A stretch of 9,785 nt of DNA from Ignavibacteriota bacterium (GTDB taxonomy: Bacteria > Bacteroidota > Kapaibacteriia > Palsa-1295). The translations under genes and the position numbers were made by a program. The stretch is from positions 1,547-11,331 of the forward strand of contig PLXB01000116.1 of assembly GCA_003151215.1 (NCBI GenBank), in the 5' to 3' direction. Shown piece after piece: positions 1 to 6,744 of this stretch. The stretch's first letter is position 1. Each line of letters starts with the position of its first letter. Below the pieces are notes generated by a model. That model did no database searches. It was not told the DNA's origin and saw only the letters and a list, made by a program, of their open reading frames with translations.

Positions 1-1617
1 CGAAACGCCAAGCACATACTGATCGGCGCGCGATGCTGCCTGTGTCGAATCGACCGGCAGCCAAATATCAGATGCAGTAAAAAGAGGGTTTGATGCAAGC
101 TTCAGATATTGATGGTAAATGCCATAACTCGCCTTCAGCGTTACATCCGGAGTAAGAATATAGCGGACCGTTATACGCGGATCGATTCCGAGCTCAGGCC
201 GTGAAGAAATTCCATCGATACGCAAGCCCGGAGTGATCGCCCAACGCTCGTCAGGCTTCCATTCATCGGAAACATACCCTGCGTAATAAAGGGGAGTGAG
301 ATCAATATTGGAATTCGGAGGATTATTTCCTTGTGAGATCAGCAGACGAAAATGATATTGTGAAAGTTGGAATCCTGTTTTTACTTCGTTCGTGCTTCCC
401 GAAAAATATTCCAGGTCGCCGTGAAAGGTGTAATCGTAGATCTGGTTATCGAAGTTGAATGAATTATCTCCGAGTCCGAAATTAAGCGTCGAAAAATAAT
501 GGCTTCCGTTGAAATTGAATTTTGTAAAAAGCTCGCTGGAAAATAGATGCGTCCAGCTTGCATTGACCGATTGATTTCCCCAATTCATTTCGACGGATGA
601 TCCTGATTTTCCATTATCGAAGGAAAGATTATCTGAGCCTCCGTAGCCGGAAACCGATAGCTTATCGTTCTGGCTGAGTGTCTGCGTGAATTTCCCGTTT
701 AAATCATAAAAATGATAATTCGGAATATCGAGGCTTTGAGCCAATCCAGTAGCAGTCAAGATCAGATCAATATATGTACGTCTCCCCGATAGTGTCAATG
801 CCCCATTGCCGATAGGAGTTTCGATCGTAGCACGGCTGGAAATAAGTCCGAGTGTTACTTTTCCATTTGTATTATAAAGATCTCCGTCTTTATCGGTAAC
901 ATTCAATACGGCTGAAAGTCTGCCTCCATATTCGGCAGGAAAGCCGCCTTTGATAAGCTCGACGTCTTTGATCGCGTCGGAATTAAATGTCGAGAAAAAT
1001 CCAAAAAAATGACTTGGATTATAGAGTGTGCTGCCATCGAGAAGAATGAGATTCTGATCCGGCGAACCGCCACGCACATAAAGACCTGCCGATATCTCGC
1101 TTATCGTCTGTACTCCGGGAATAAGCTGAAGAATACGGAAAATATCGGATTCGCCGGCTTTCGGAAGTGAGGCAACTTGCGATGGAGTAATAGAAACGCG
1201 GGAAACTTGTGGCGCTTCGCGTTCTTCCTTATCCTTATCTGTTTCGACAGTGATCTCTCCACCTTGAATGCTCTCGGAAATAAGAATGAAATTCTCGCTT
1301 CGCTTTTCGCCAGGTGCAAGACGGATATTCTTCGAAAGAGTTCTATATCCTAATGTAGAGATCTCAAGCAGCAGATCGGTTTCGCTGGGAACATGCAGAG
1401 CAAAATATCCGCTTTTATTCGTGATCGCGCCGCGCCGGAGAGAACGTATCCGGATCGTTGCACCAATGATCGTCTCGCCCGATAGAGAATCCTTTACATA
1501 CCCGGAAATAATTGCATCGGCGGAGTCGGAAGGGTTGAGAAATATTGCCGCTGATGCATTTCTCGTCGCAGCAAAGCAAAACAAGATCATGAGAAAAGCT
1601 GAAATTCGTCGAATCAT
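1..1617 (-). CDS. TonB-dependent outer-membrane receptor, C-terminus cut by window edge
   Basis: The reverse strand is open from an ATG at 1617 to the window edge, giving 539 residues without a stop. Residues 1-23 form a signal peptide (positively charged start, hydrophobic core, cleavage probably after ASA). Residues about 35-114 form a carboxypeptidase-regulatory-like beta-sandwich (GYVKDSLSGETIIGATI, then a TNKSGYF turn). Residues about 137-240 form the plug, with LYVRGGSPDQNLILLDG and KGGFPAEYGGRLSAVLNV as hallmark motifs. The rest is alternating beta-barrel strands. Family members usually run to roughly 700-900 residues, so the last third of the barrel is missing from this window. Such proteins import a ligand across the outer membrane using TonB-ExbBD energy; the ligand cannot be told from this sequence. 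A 102-base gap separates it from the upstream membrane-protein gene, so it may have its own promoter or be read through. No Shine-Dalgarno is apparent at the start. Confidence 0.93.
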   Translation of the reverse strand, partial: MIRRISAFLMILFCFAATRNASAAIFLNPSDSADAIISGYVKDSLSGETIIGATIRIRSLRRGAITNKSGYFALHVPSETDLLLEISTLGYRTLSKNIRLAPGEKRSENFILISESIQGGEITVETDKDKEEREAPQVSRVSITPSQVASLPKAGESDIFRILQLIPGVQTISEISAGLYVRGGSPDQNLILLDGSTLYNPSHFFGFFSTFNSDAIKDVELIKGGFPAEYGGRLSAVLNVTDKDGDLYNTNGKVTLGLISSRATIETPIGNGALTLSGRRTYIDLILTATGLAQSLDIPNYHFYDLNGKFTQTLSQNDKLSVSGYGGSDNLSFDNGKSGSSVEMNWGNQSVNASWTHLFSSELFTKFNFNGSHYFSTLNFGLGDNSFNFDNQIYDYTFHGDLEYFSGSTNEVKTGFQLSQYHFRLLISQGNNPPNSNIDLTPLYYAGYVSDEWKPDERWAITPGLRIDGISSRPELGIDPRITVRYILTPDVTLKASYGIYHQYLKLASNPLFTASDIWLPVDSTQAASRADQYVLGVS

Positions 1618-1719
1618 CCTAATGTAAGACGGATTAAGAAGAAAGATATTTTATTCAGTTGGACGATGGTGTGGTTTGGCCAGTGGTACGGGGAGGAAAA
1701 ATGATTGTTACAGGTAAAA
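1618..1719 (-). other. Gap between membrane-protein gene and TonB receptor gene
   Basis: This 102-base non-coding stretch should hold the leader of the TonB-dependent receptor gene. I see no convincing stem-loop terminator for the upstream gene and no convincing -35/-10 pair. The only promoter-like element is an A/T-rich AATAAAATATC read on the minus strand, which has no clear partner. Whether the receptor is part of the miaB transcript therefore stays open. Confidence 0.4.
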
Positions 1720-2424
1720 TCAGGGTTCTGAAGGTGCTATATTTTCTCTGATCTTGACCGTTGCAACATCTTTCGGCGCCGAGCCTTTTGCGAATTTTAC
1801 TTTATATTTTGTAACCCAGATCGTGATGAGCGGTATTCCTATTACGGATGGCCAAAGCCATTGAACAACTGTCGGAAGAAAGTTGAAATTCACTGCTGAA
1901 AAAGCAGTAACAGCCGCAATATACGAGCCAAGCATTCCGGTCATGTGATCAAAGAACCAATCGTTCTTTGTCCGTTTCGAAGAGACATAGTCCATAGCCA
2001 GTTTGATCCCATTAACGCCCATGCCTATTCCGAAGACAATAAAAAGAATTTGAAATCCACCATGAGCTTTAGTAAATCCAAGATAGAGAAGCAGCACACC
2101 GCATCCGATCGTGGCAATTGTAACGAGCCAATCATATGATTCAGCTTTATCGCGATCCGGACGTTTGCGAAAGAGAACCCGATATCCCGAAAATGCAAGG
2201 TGAAAACTGAATACCGATAAGCCAAGCAGAAAATAATTCGGACGATACGCCGCAACGATGAGTGCCGCTAGTGTAGCCGTCGCCATTGCATAAAAATATA
2301 TTTTGCCCCAGAACCGGTGCTTATCGCTTCCCTTGCGCATAGCCATTGCAACCGGGGCAATAAAAAAACCGGTGAATCCGGCAGCGATATGAAGGTAGCG
2401 GATGGCGAGAATAATTGGCGGCAT
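1720..2424 (-). CDS. Seven-helix integral membrane protein, DUF2306-like
   Basis: A 234-residue protein with about seven hydrophobic helices (roughly 5-29, 39-59, 62-84, 97-117, 123-146, 158-178 and 186-206) and a short charged C-terminal tail. The N-terminal pattern LHIAAG, a hydrophobic helix, a Lys/Arg-rich turn and HRFWGKIY resembles the predicted membrane family DUF2306, where a leading helix with His is followed by an HR..G motif. His12, His75 (FHLAFSGYR) and His160 (FFDHMTGMLGSYIAA) lie in or at the edge of helices and His36 in the first loop, which could mean heme or metal binding; that is inference. It starts 11 bases after the miaB stop, so it is very likely co-transcribed and perhaps translationally coupled; no Shine-Dalgarno precedes its ATG. 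The function is unknown, and family assignment is from memory of the motif pattern. Confidence 0.8.
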   Translation of the reverse strand: MPPIILAIRYLHIAAGFTGFFIAPVAMAMRKGSDKHRFWGKIYFYAMATATLAALIVAAYRPNYFLLGLSVFSFHLAFSGYRVLFRKRPDRDKAESYDWLVTIATIGCGVLLLYLGFTKAHGGFQILFIVFGIGMGVNGIKLAMDYVSSKRTKNDWFFDHMTGMLGSYIAAVTAFSAVNFNFLPTVVQWLWPSVIGIPLITIWVTKYKVKFAKGSAPKDVATVKIRENIAPSEP

Positions 2425-2435
2425 AAGGAGAACTA

Positions 2436-3899
2436 CTAATTGTTTATTATCGGCAACATAGCCGCTGGCTGCTCGATCCCCGAATGCTCCTCGTTGTTCA
2501 CCGATGAAATCACAAGTGGAGTCAAATCATAGATCACTTCTCCGCGATCCTGGATTGTGTGCAAATTATTTTTCGTTTCTTTCACATCAACCAGTTCGCC
2601 GAAAAGCGTTGCAGAGTTTGAGCGCAGGATCTTCACTTTGCGATATTCTCCGACTTCGGCATCAATGCGCGGGAAGACAACCATTTTATTTGTATCGGTT
2701 CTGCCTTTCCAGTCATTTTCGGATTTTTTTGAACGTCCTTCGACGAGAACGGTATGCTCACATCCCGTCTCCATCAGATTCTTTTGTTCGGCAATTTTAT
2801 TTTGGAGAACGATGATCTGATTCAGCCGCCGCGTTTTTTCTTCAAGTGACACATCATCAGGCATCGTATCGAAAGCCTTCGTATTTGGACGCGGCGAGTA
2901 ATTGAACATATACGCGCCTTCGTACTCCACTTCCCGAATGACGTCCATCGTTTGCAGATGATCTTCTAACGTCTCAGTACAGAAGCCTACGATAATATCG
3001 GTCGAAAGCGCAGCACCCGGCATTGCCTTCTTGATCATCTCGATAATGCTCATATAATGAGTGCGCGTATAAGTGCGGTTCATCAGCTTCAGGATGCGGT
3101 CGGAGCCTGATTGTAATGGAAGATGAATATACTTGCAGATATTATCATGGCTTGCCATCGTTTCGGTCAGCTTTTGATCGAAATCCTGCGGATGGCTTGT
3201 TGTGTAACGAAGACGGACTTTTGGAACAGCACGAGCACAAGCGGCAAGCAGATCGGAAAAATCTTTTCCTTCATCTTCATAGGAATTTACATTCTGCCCA
3301 AGAAGTGTGATCTCTTTGAATCCCTGCTGCTCAAGTTGCTTGCATTCATCGACAATTGAACTCAATATACGAGAACGCTCACGACCGCGAGTGAACGGCA
3401 CGACGCAGAACGTACAAAATTTATCACAGCCGCGCATCACGGAAATAAATGCGCTGATGCCTTCGGCGCGGAAGGGAAGGATATCGTCATAGGTTTCGGT
3501 ACGAGAAAGTTTTACGGCAATTCCGCTTTCACCGGAATCCCGCGTCGCTTCCACCAGAGCCGGGAGTTTTCGGTATTCATCGGGGCCGACGACAAGATCG
3601 ATGATATTATCCTTACTTTGTAAAAGATCTTTGCGCAGATGTTCTGCCATGCAGCCAAGCAAACCCATCACCATTTCGGGTTTACGGCGCTTGAGACCTT
3701 TCCAGTGATTGAGGCGGTTCCAGACCTTTTCCTCAGCATTCTCGCGGATGGCGCAGGTATTCATGAATGCCAGATCGGCATCGTCCAGAATGGTCGTCGG
3801 TGTATATCCGGCCTTATCCAGGACGGAGAGTACGACTTCCGTATCCGCCACGTTCATCTGGCAGCCATAGGTCTCGATGTATACTTTTTTTGTCTTCAT
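2436..3899 (-). CDS. miaB: tRNA-2-methylthio-N6-dimethylallyladenosine synthase MiaB
   Basis: A radical-SAM methylthiotransferase that converts i6A37 to ms2i6A37 in tRNAs reading UNN codons. With the ATG at 3899 it has 487 residues. The N-terminal MTTase domain has three cluster cysteines: Cys13 (ETYGCQMN), Cys49 (MNTCAIREN) and Cys83 (GLLGCMAE). The radical-SAM CxxxCxxC triad is Cys158, Cys162 and Cys165 in MRGCDKFCTFC, followed by TRGRERSR. A TRAM RNA-binding domain covers about 376-440. These features separate MiaB from RimO and MtaB; the YIETYGCQMN start and TRGRERSR support MiaB. A further 20 in-frame codons upstream reach only a TTG at 3959, so I prefer the ATG at 3899, whose KKVYIETYGCQMN start agrees with the family. 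About 47 residues after the TRAM domain are an unusual tail. It heads a leftward operon with the DUF2306-like gene. Confidence 0.95.
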   Translation of the reverse strand: MKTKKVYIETYGCQMNVADTEVVLSVLDKAGYTPTTILDDADLAFMNTCAIRENAEEKVWNRLNHWKGLKRRKPEMVMGLLGCMAEHLRKDLLQSKDNIIDLVVGPDEYRKLPALVEATRDSGESGIAVKLSRTETYDDILPFRAEGISAFISVMRGCDKFCTFCVVPFTRGRERSRILSSIVDECKQLEQQGFKEITLLGQNVNSYEDEGKDFSDLLAACARAVPKVRLRYTTSHPQDFDQKLTETMASHDNICKYIHLPLQSGSDRILKLMNRTYTRTHYMSIIEMIKKAMPGAALSTDIIVGFCTETLEDHLQTMDVIREVEYEGAYMFNYSPRPNTKAFDTMPDDVSLEEKTRRLNQIIVLQNKIAEQKNLMETGCEHTVLVEGRSKKSENDWKGRTDTNKMVVFPRIDAEVGEYRKVKILRSNSATLFGELVDVKETKNNLHTIQDRGEVIYDLTPLVISSVNNEEHSGIEQPAAMLPIINN

Positions 3900-3980
3900 A
3901 GAAGAAATCGTATAACTTTGCAGGGATGACTCGCGTTCACTCCTTAATAAATATAGCAATTTTAGCAGTTCAAAGAGTGT

Positions 3981-4008
3981 TTCTTAAATCCACTCAATTG
4001 TATATATT
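3981..4008 (+). promoter_or_regulatory. Possible promoter for the lipoprotein pair
   Basis: In the 160-base divergent region, TTCTTA at 3981-3986 and TATATT at 4003-4008 are separated by 16 bases, a plausible sigma-70-like pair. Transcription would then begin near 4015, within the left arm of the inverted repeat described at 4010-4058. A second candidate, TTGACA at 4017-4022, lacks a good -10 at normal spacing. Bacteroidota promoters often depart from this pattern, so the call is weak. Confidence 0.25.
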
Positions 4009-4009
4009 G

Positions 4010-4058
4010 TTTCGACTTGACAATGTATATTTTTTTCATCACCTTTTGTCAATCGAAA
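4010..4058 (+). promoter_or_regulatory. Imperfect inverted repeat directly upstream of the first lipoprotein start
   Basis: The left arm (4010-4023, TTTCGACTTGACAA) pairs with the right arm (4046-4058, TTGTCAATCGAAA) over 13 base pairs, with one unpaired C at 4016 and a 22-base T-rich loop. The right arm ends one base before the ATG at 4060. In RNA this could sequester the start region; in DNA it could be an operator for a dimeric regulator. The second lipoprotein copy has a related leader but not this pairing, so the arms are not simply part of the duplicated unit. Confidence 0.55.
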
Positions 4059-4059
4059 T
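4021..4059 (+). promoter_or_regulatory. Leader block of lipoprotein copy 1, shared with copy 2
   Basis: This 39-base stretch aligns with 4834-4870 ahead of the second copy: both start CAAT-TA, carry a T-run, then TCACCT, a TGTCA and an A-rich AAATATGAA at the start codon. The similarity shows that the duplication took in the gene's 5' flank. Neither copy has a recognisable Shine-Dalgarno, so an A/T-rich unstructured leader may help ribosome entry, as is common in this group. Confidence 0.5.
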
Positions 4060-4797
4060 ATGAACCACAGGAAAAATATCAATACCGAAATATTCGGGAT
4101 ACTCATTGCAGTTTCCTTTGCTTTCTTGATAACATCTTGCAGCATTTCCACGAGTCCTAAAGCGAAGAAGACGCCTGTTAACGATACTTCTACTCTTGCG
4201 GCCGGAGCTCATCCCCAAATAGGTACGAGCTTTACCGATAGCGCGTATTCAAAGGATAGCAGCCTCAACATTATTGCCGGCAGTGGAACGAAGATTGTTT
4301 ATACACTTGTCGATACGAATTTTTCGATCGGGGGAAAATCAAATGTTTACGAGTTTACAAGCCCGGTTGATACGCTCTATCTGCACTATGAAGCCAGCGG
4401 AGATGTCAGTAATTATACCCGTTTCGGACTCGGAAGTTTTTCGGTCGGATCGGAATGGGTAACACTTCCAGTCCAAACACAGGGCCCAATTCCAATAACA
4501 CCGTTTAGTTCTCCGGTTCTGGCGGATACTATCCAGATAACCGGTTCGACGACAAAAGGTAAGGGCATTGGGACCTTGTTTATCGGTAAGGAGTCGCTTC
4601 CTCTTGGAAAAGCAGTGATGAGCGCCGATGCCTATGCGGTGAAGTTGAAAACGCATAGCTCGGAGACGGTCACGATTTTCTTCGCTTCGGCTTTAGATTT
4701 TCTTGCCACGTATGATGTCTCCACTTCAGGAAATTTCGGGGGTGTGAATCTCGGTGGCGGAGTTCATCGTATTCTGATCGATTATGATTTGAAATAA
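4060..4797 (+). CDS. Lipoprotein of unknown family, copy 1 of a tandem pair
   Basis: A 245-residue protein with a lipoprotein signal peptide: basic start (NHRKN), hydrophobic segment 11-25 and lipobox ITSC with the lipidated cysteine at Cys27. Cys27 is its only cysteine. Residues about 28-50 are a Ser/Thr/Lys linker, and the rest is predicted all-beta from its alternating pattern. Motifs shared with the next gene include DTNFSIGGK (about 86-94), LHYE, SNYT, EWVTLP, IPITPFS, DTIQ and the C-terminal HRILIDYDLK. I do not recognise the family. The residues after Cys27 (SISTS) contain no acidic cluster of the kind that sends Bacteroidota lipoproteins to the cell surface, so it may face the periplasm; this is inference. 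It is divergent from miaB, preceded by the inverted repeat, followed by a double stop and a 73-base gap without a terminator, and likely co-transcribed with copy 2. Confidence 0.85.
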   Translation: MNHRKNINTEIFGILIAVSFAFLITSCSISTSPKAKKTPVNDTSTLAAGAHPQIGTSFTDSAYSKDSSLNIIAGSGTKIVYTLVDTNFSIGGKSNVYEFTSPVDTLYLHYEASGDVSNYTRFGLGSFSVGSEWVTLPVQTQGPIPITPFSSPVLADTIQITGSTTKGKGIGTLFIGKESLPLGKAVMSADAYAVKLKTHSSETVTIFFASALDFLATYDVSTSGNFGGVNLGGGVHRILIDYDLK

Positions 4798-4833
4798 TAA
4801 CGGAAGTGTGTTATGTTGGTTTTATTGTACCGG

Positions 4834-4870
4834 CAATATACATTTTTTATTCACCTAATGTCATGCAAAT
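4834..4870 (+). promoter_or_regulatory. Leader block of lipoprotein copy 2
   Basis: This is the counterpart of 4021-4059, with the same CAAT, T-run, TCACCT, TGTCA and A-rich elements ending at the ATG at 4871. It lacks the long inverted repeat arms of copy 1. A short ATTG/CAAT palindrome around 4824-4837 is the nearest structure. Confidence 0.45.
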
Positions 4871-5593
4871 ATGAAACTCAGAAAAAACATCAAGAATGAA
4901 ATACCTGGAATACTGATCGCAGTTTTTTTTGCGATCTCCTTTGCCTCATGCAGCAGTTCTACTACTCCAAGTTCGAACAATAATAATACGACCGGTTCGA
5001 GCACCATTCATCCGAAGCTGGGCAGTACCTTTACCGATAGCTCTTATACACGGGATACCAGTCTTAATCCCGTTCCCAGTTCAGGGTCTGTGATCGTCTA
5101 TACGCTTACCGATACGAATTTCTCGATCGGCGGAAAAACGAATATATTCAAATTCACCAGCACGAGCGATACGATCTTGCTTCATTATGAGAGTAACGGC
5201 GATTTTAGTAATTATACAACGTTTGGTATCGGAAGCCTTGTCGTAGGGCAGGAATGGGTGACTCTGCCTTCACAATCGCAAGGGACGATTCCGATAACGC
5301 CCTTCAGCACATTTTTCTTTATCGATACGATTCAGGTCACCGGTTCTGCTTCCGGCACAGGCACGGAGACTGAGATGATCGGTACTCATTCGCTGAACGC
5401 TTCGAAAACATTGCTTAATGCCGATGCATATGCGATAACTCTTAAGGTTCATACTCTTGCCTCCGGTAATACTGCTTTTGCTCCCGCACTCGGATTTCCG
5501 ACGCATTTTGATATCACGACGAAAGGTAATTTTTCAGGTACGAGTTTGAATGGAGGCATCCACCGTTTCCTTATTGATTATAATTTGAAATAA
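4871..5593 (+). CDS. Lipoprotein of unknown family, copy 2 of a tandem pair
   Basis: A 240-residue paralogue of the preceding gene. The signal peptide starts MKLRKNIKNEIPGILIAV, closely matching copy 1, and ends in the lipobox FASC with Cys27 as the only cysteine. A low-complexity Ser/Thr/Asn linker (about 28-45, including NNNN) tethers a beta-rich domain with the shared motifs DTNFSIGGK, LHYE, SNYT, EWVTLP, IPITPFS, DTIQ and a terminal HRFLIDYNLK. The linker and the region after DTIQ are the least conserved parts, while the first half of the domain is best conserved, pointing to a functional surface there. No acidic surface-export signal follows Cys27. The gene ends in a double TAA and is followed nine bases later by a strong hairpin terminator, so the pair most likely forms its own transcription unit. 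No function can be assigned. Confidence 0.85.
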   Translation: MKLRKNIKNEIPGILIAVFFAISFASCSSSTTPSSNNNNTTGSSTIHPKLGSTFTDSSYTRDTSLNPVPSSGSVIVYTLTDTNFSIGGKTNIFKFTSTSDTILLHYESNGDFSNYTTFGIGSLVVGQEWVTLPSQSQGTIPITPFSTFFFIDTIQVTGSASGTGTETEMIGTHSLNASKTLLNADAYAITLKVHTLASGNTAFAPALGFPTHFDITTKGNFSGTSLNGGIHRFLIDYNLK

Positions 5594-5601
5594 TAATTTC
5601 C

Positions 5602-5634
5602 CGGACTGCAGAACAGACCCTGTTCTGCAGTCCG
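5602..5634 (+). terminator. Strong hairpin terminator after the lipoprotein pair
   Basis: A perfect 15-base-pair stem (5602-5616 with 5620-5634) closes a three-base ACC loop and is followed by TTTATTATCTTT. It lies nine bases after the stop of the second lipoprotein and 16 bases before the next start. The T-tract is interrupted, but stem strength and position favour an intrinsic terminator. Because the next gene starts so close, its promoter would have to overlap this hairpin, or the gene would depend on read-through. Confidence 0.75.
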
Positions 5635-5650
5635 TTTATTATCTTTGATC

Positions 5651-6670
5651 ATGATGAAACAAAAAAGTATTTTTCTTTTTTTCCTTGCCTTCTTTTTTTT
5701 CTGCTCTTCCGGTTCCCTGCATGCTCAATATTGGGGCGTATGGCATAAAACGCATAATATCACGCTCGGCTTATCTACCGATGAGAAATGGGCATTCTTT
5801 ATCAAGAAGAATGATGCCGGTGTTGATAATATTTATAAGATCGAGTTAAAAACGAATACCGTATCTCCGGTTACGAATTTTAATGAGCGTCCGGTCGTAA
5901 GCGGTATCGTTCTGTTCGGAAAACCTGCCGTTGTTTATGCTCGTGCTGCAACGACGAAAGGCGATGATATTCATCTTTATCGCGTCAATGTTTTAACAAA
6001 TGACGAGCCTGTTGATTTTACTTCAAAAGATGCCAGTTCGAATAAGAAAATATTAGGTATGGCTGATAACGGAAGGTATGTGTACTATCTTTCCGATCGC
6101 GGGCCGAACACTCATACCGATACTTACCGTTACGATACCCAGCAATATATCATCGAACTTGCATTCGCCAATGATAAAGATTATGAAACGCTGTGCTGGA
6201 GCCACGATCAGACTCATTTGTTACTTCGCGATCCAAAGACAAGAAAAATATTTAATTATGATATTGAAACAACCAATAAACAAGAAATTGGTGTCGACAT
6301 GACTGCAGCTGATGTTAAAACTGTGTTTTATAGTCCAATGAATGAGGGTTTTTACTTGATTGATAATGTCGGAAATTTAACTTTTCACAACATCTCAAAT
6401 TCGGATGCTGTCAATTTTGTGCACTTGGGGGATGGAAAGGCAATTGATAATGCAAATCTTTCATTAAAAGGAAAATTTATACATGTTATTTCCGGGGATA
6501 AGGAGAGAATAATTCAGCCTTTTTTAGAACTTCCTGTCGGTGCATTCGATCTCATCATAGGGCCGAAAGAAGCATCCGTTCTCTATGCGAATATAGATGG
6601 GAATGCGACAAAGCTTTATCTCTATGATATAGGAAAGAAGACGACGAAAGAACTAACAACGATAAGATAA
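5651..6670 (+). CDS. Secreted TolB/WD40-like beta-propeller protein
   Basis: A 339-residue protein with a very hydrophobic Phe-rich signal peptide (residues 6-18) and a likely signal-peptidase-I site at SLHA|QYW, so it is exported and not lipidated (FFFC is a poor lipobox). The mature part has repeats of the PD40/TolB type: LSTDEKWAFFIKKNDAG followed by NIYKIELKT (about 41-68), MADNGRYVYYLSDRG (about 137-151), WSHDQTHLLL (about 182-191) and further strands ending in KLYLYDIGKKTTKELT. This suggests a propeller that binds a protein or glycan. No catalytic motif and no T9SS sorting domain is visible, so periplasmic location is likely. Two adjacent ATGs (5651, 5654) are possible; a TTG at 5645 is less likely. 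The part about 6230-6500 is richer in A/T than its neighbours. The specific role is unknown, and it may act with the lipoproteins just upstream. Confidence 0.8.
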   Translation: MMKQKSIFLFFLAFFFFCSSGSLHAQYWGVWHKTHNITLGLSTDEKWAFFIKKNDAGVDNIYKIELKTNTVSPVTNFNERPVVSGIVLFGKPAVVYARAATTKGDDIHLYRVNVLTNDEPVDFTSKDASSNKKILGMADNGRYVYYLSDRGPNTHTDTYRYDTQQYIIELAFANDKDYETLCWSHDQTHLLLRDPKTRKIFNYDIETTNKQEIGVDMTAADVKTVFYSPMNEGFYLIDNVGNLTFHNISNSDAVNFVHLGDGKAIDNANLSLKGKFIHVISGDKERIIQPFLELPVGAFDLIIGPKEASVLYANIDGNATKLYLYDIGKKTTKELTTIR

Positions 6671-6676
6671 AAAAAC

Positions 6677-6724
6677 AGTGGGACCGACTTTAGTCCGTTC
6701 GGGCAGACTGAAGTCCACCCCACT
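6677..6724 (+). repeat. Long palindromic element (REP-like) between propeller gene and murA
   Basis: An outer six-pair stem (6677-6682 with 6719-6724, AGTGGG/CCCACT), a three-by-three internal loop, and an inner ten-pair stem (6686-6695 with 6706-6715, GACTTTAGTC/GACTGAAGTC, one G-T pair) enclose a ten-base loop. It starts seven bases after the propeller stop and ends 20 bases before murA. Flanking A-run and ATTT let it act as a terminator in either direction, but the GACT-AGTC core and internal loop look like a dispersed intergenic palindrome of REP type. Only one copy is in this window, so dispersal cannot be shown here. Confidence 0.6.
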
Positions 6725-6744
6725 ATTTAAGAGAAATTCATTAC

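Larger units (their letters stand above)
4021..5593 (+). repeat. Tandem gene duplication, period about 811 bases
   Basis: Two direct, diverged copies of a unit made of a leader of 37-39 bases, a lipoprotein gene and an identical double stop (AAATAATAA). The start codons lie 811 bases apart. The encoded proteins are identical at roughly half their positions by eye, and much of the core is shared word for word, such as DTNFSIGGK and EWVTLP. This is an old gene duplication and not a mobile-element repeat: no terminal inverted repeats or transposase are present. Confidence 0.85.

Noticed and set aside
1268..1627. 119-codon open frame on the plus strand
   Set aside because: It lies opposite the signal peptide and plug region of the TonB-dependent receptor, shows no domain or signal, and is explained as a shadow frame.
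2504..2820. Overlapping plus-strand frames of about 87-103 codons
   Set aside because: They are antisense to the conserved TRAM region of miaB and have no coherent protein features.
3900..3959. Extension of miaB by 20 codons to position 3959
   Set aside because: The extension starts at a TTG and adds residues unlike the family's start, while the ATG at 3899 leads straight into the conserved KKVYIETYGCQMN region. An AAGGAG on the minus strand at 3945-3940 has no start codon at proper distance.
6240..6500. A/T-rich stretch within the propeller gene as evidence of transfer or recombination
   Set aside because: The frame and repeat pattern continue unbroken, and a composition change over about 260 bases is within normal variation.
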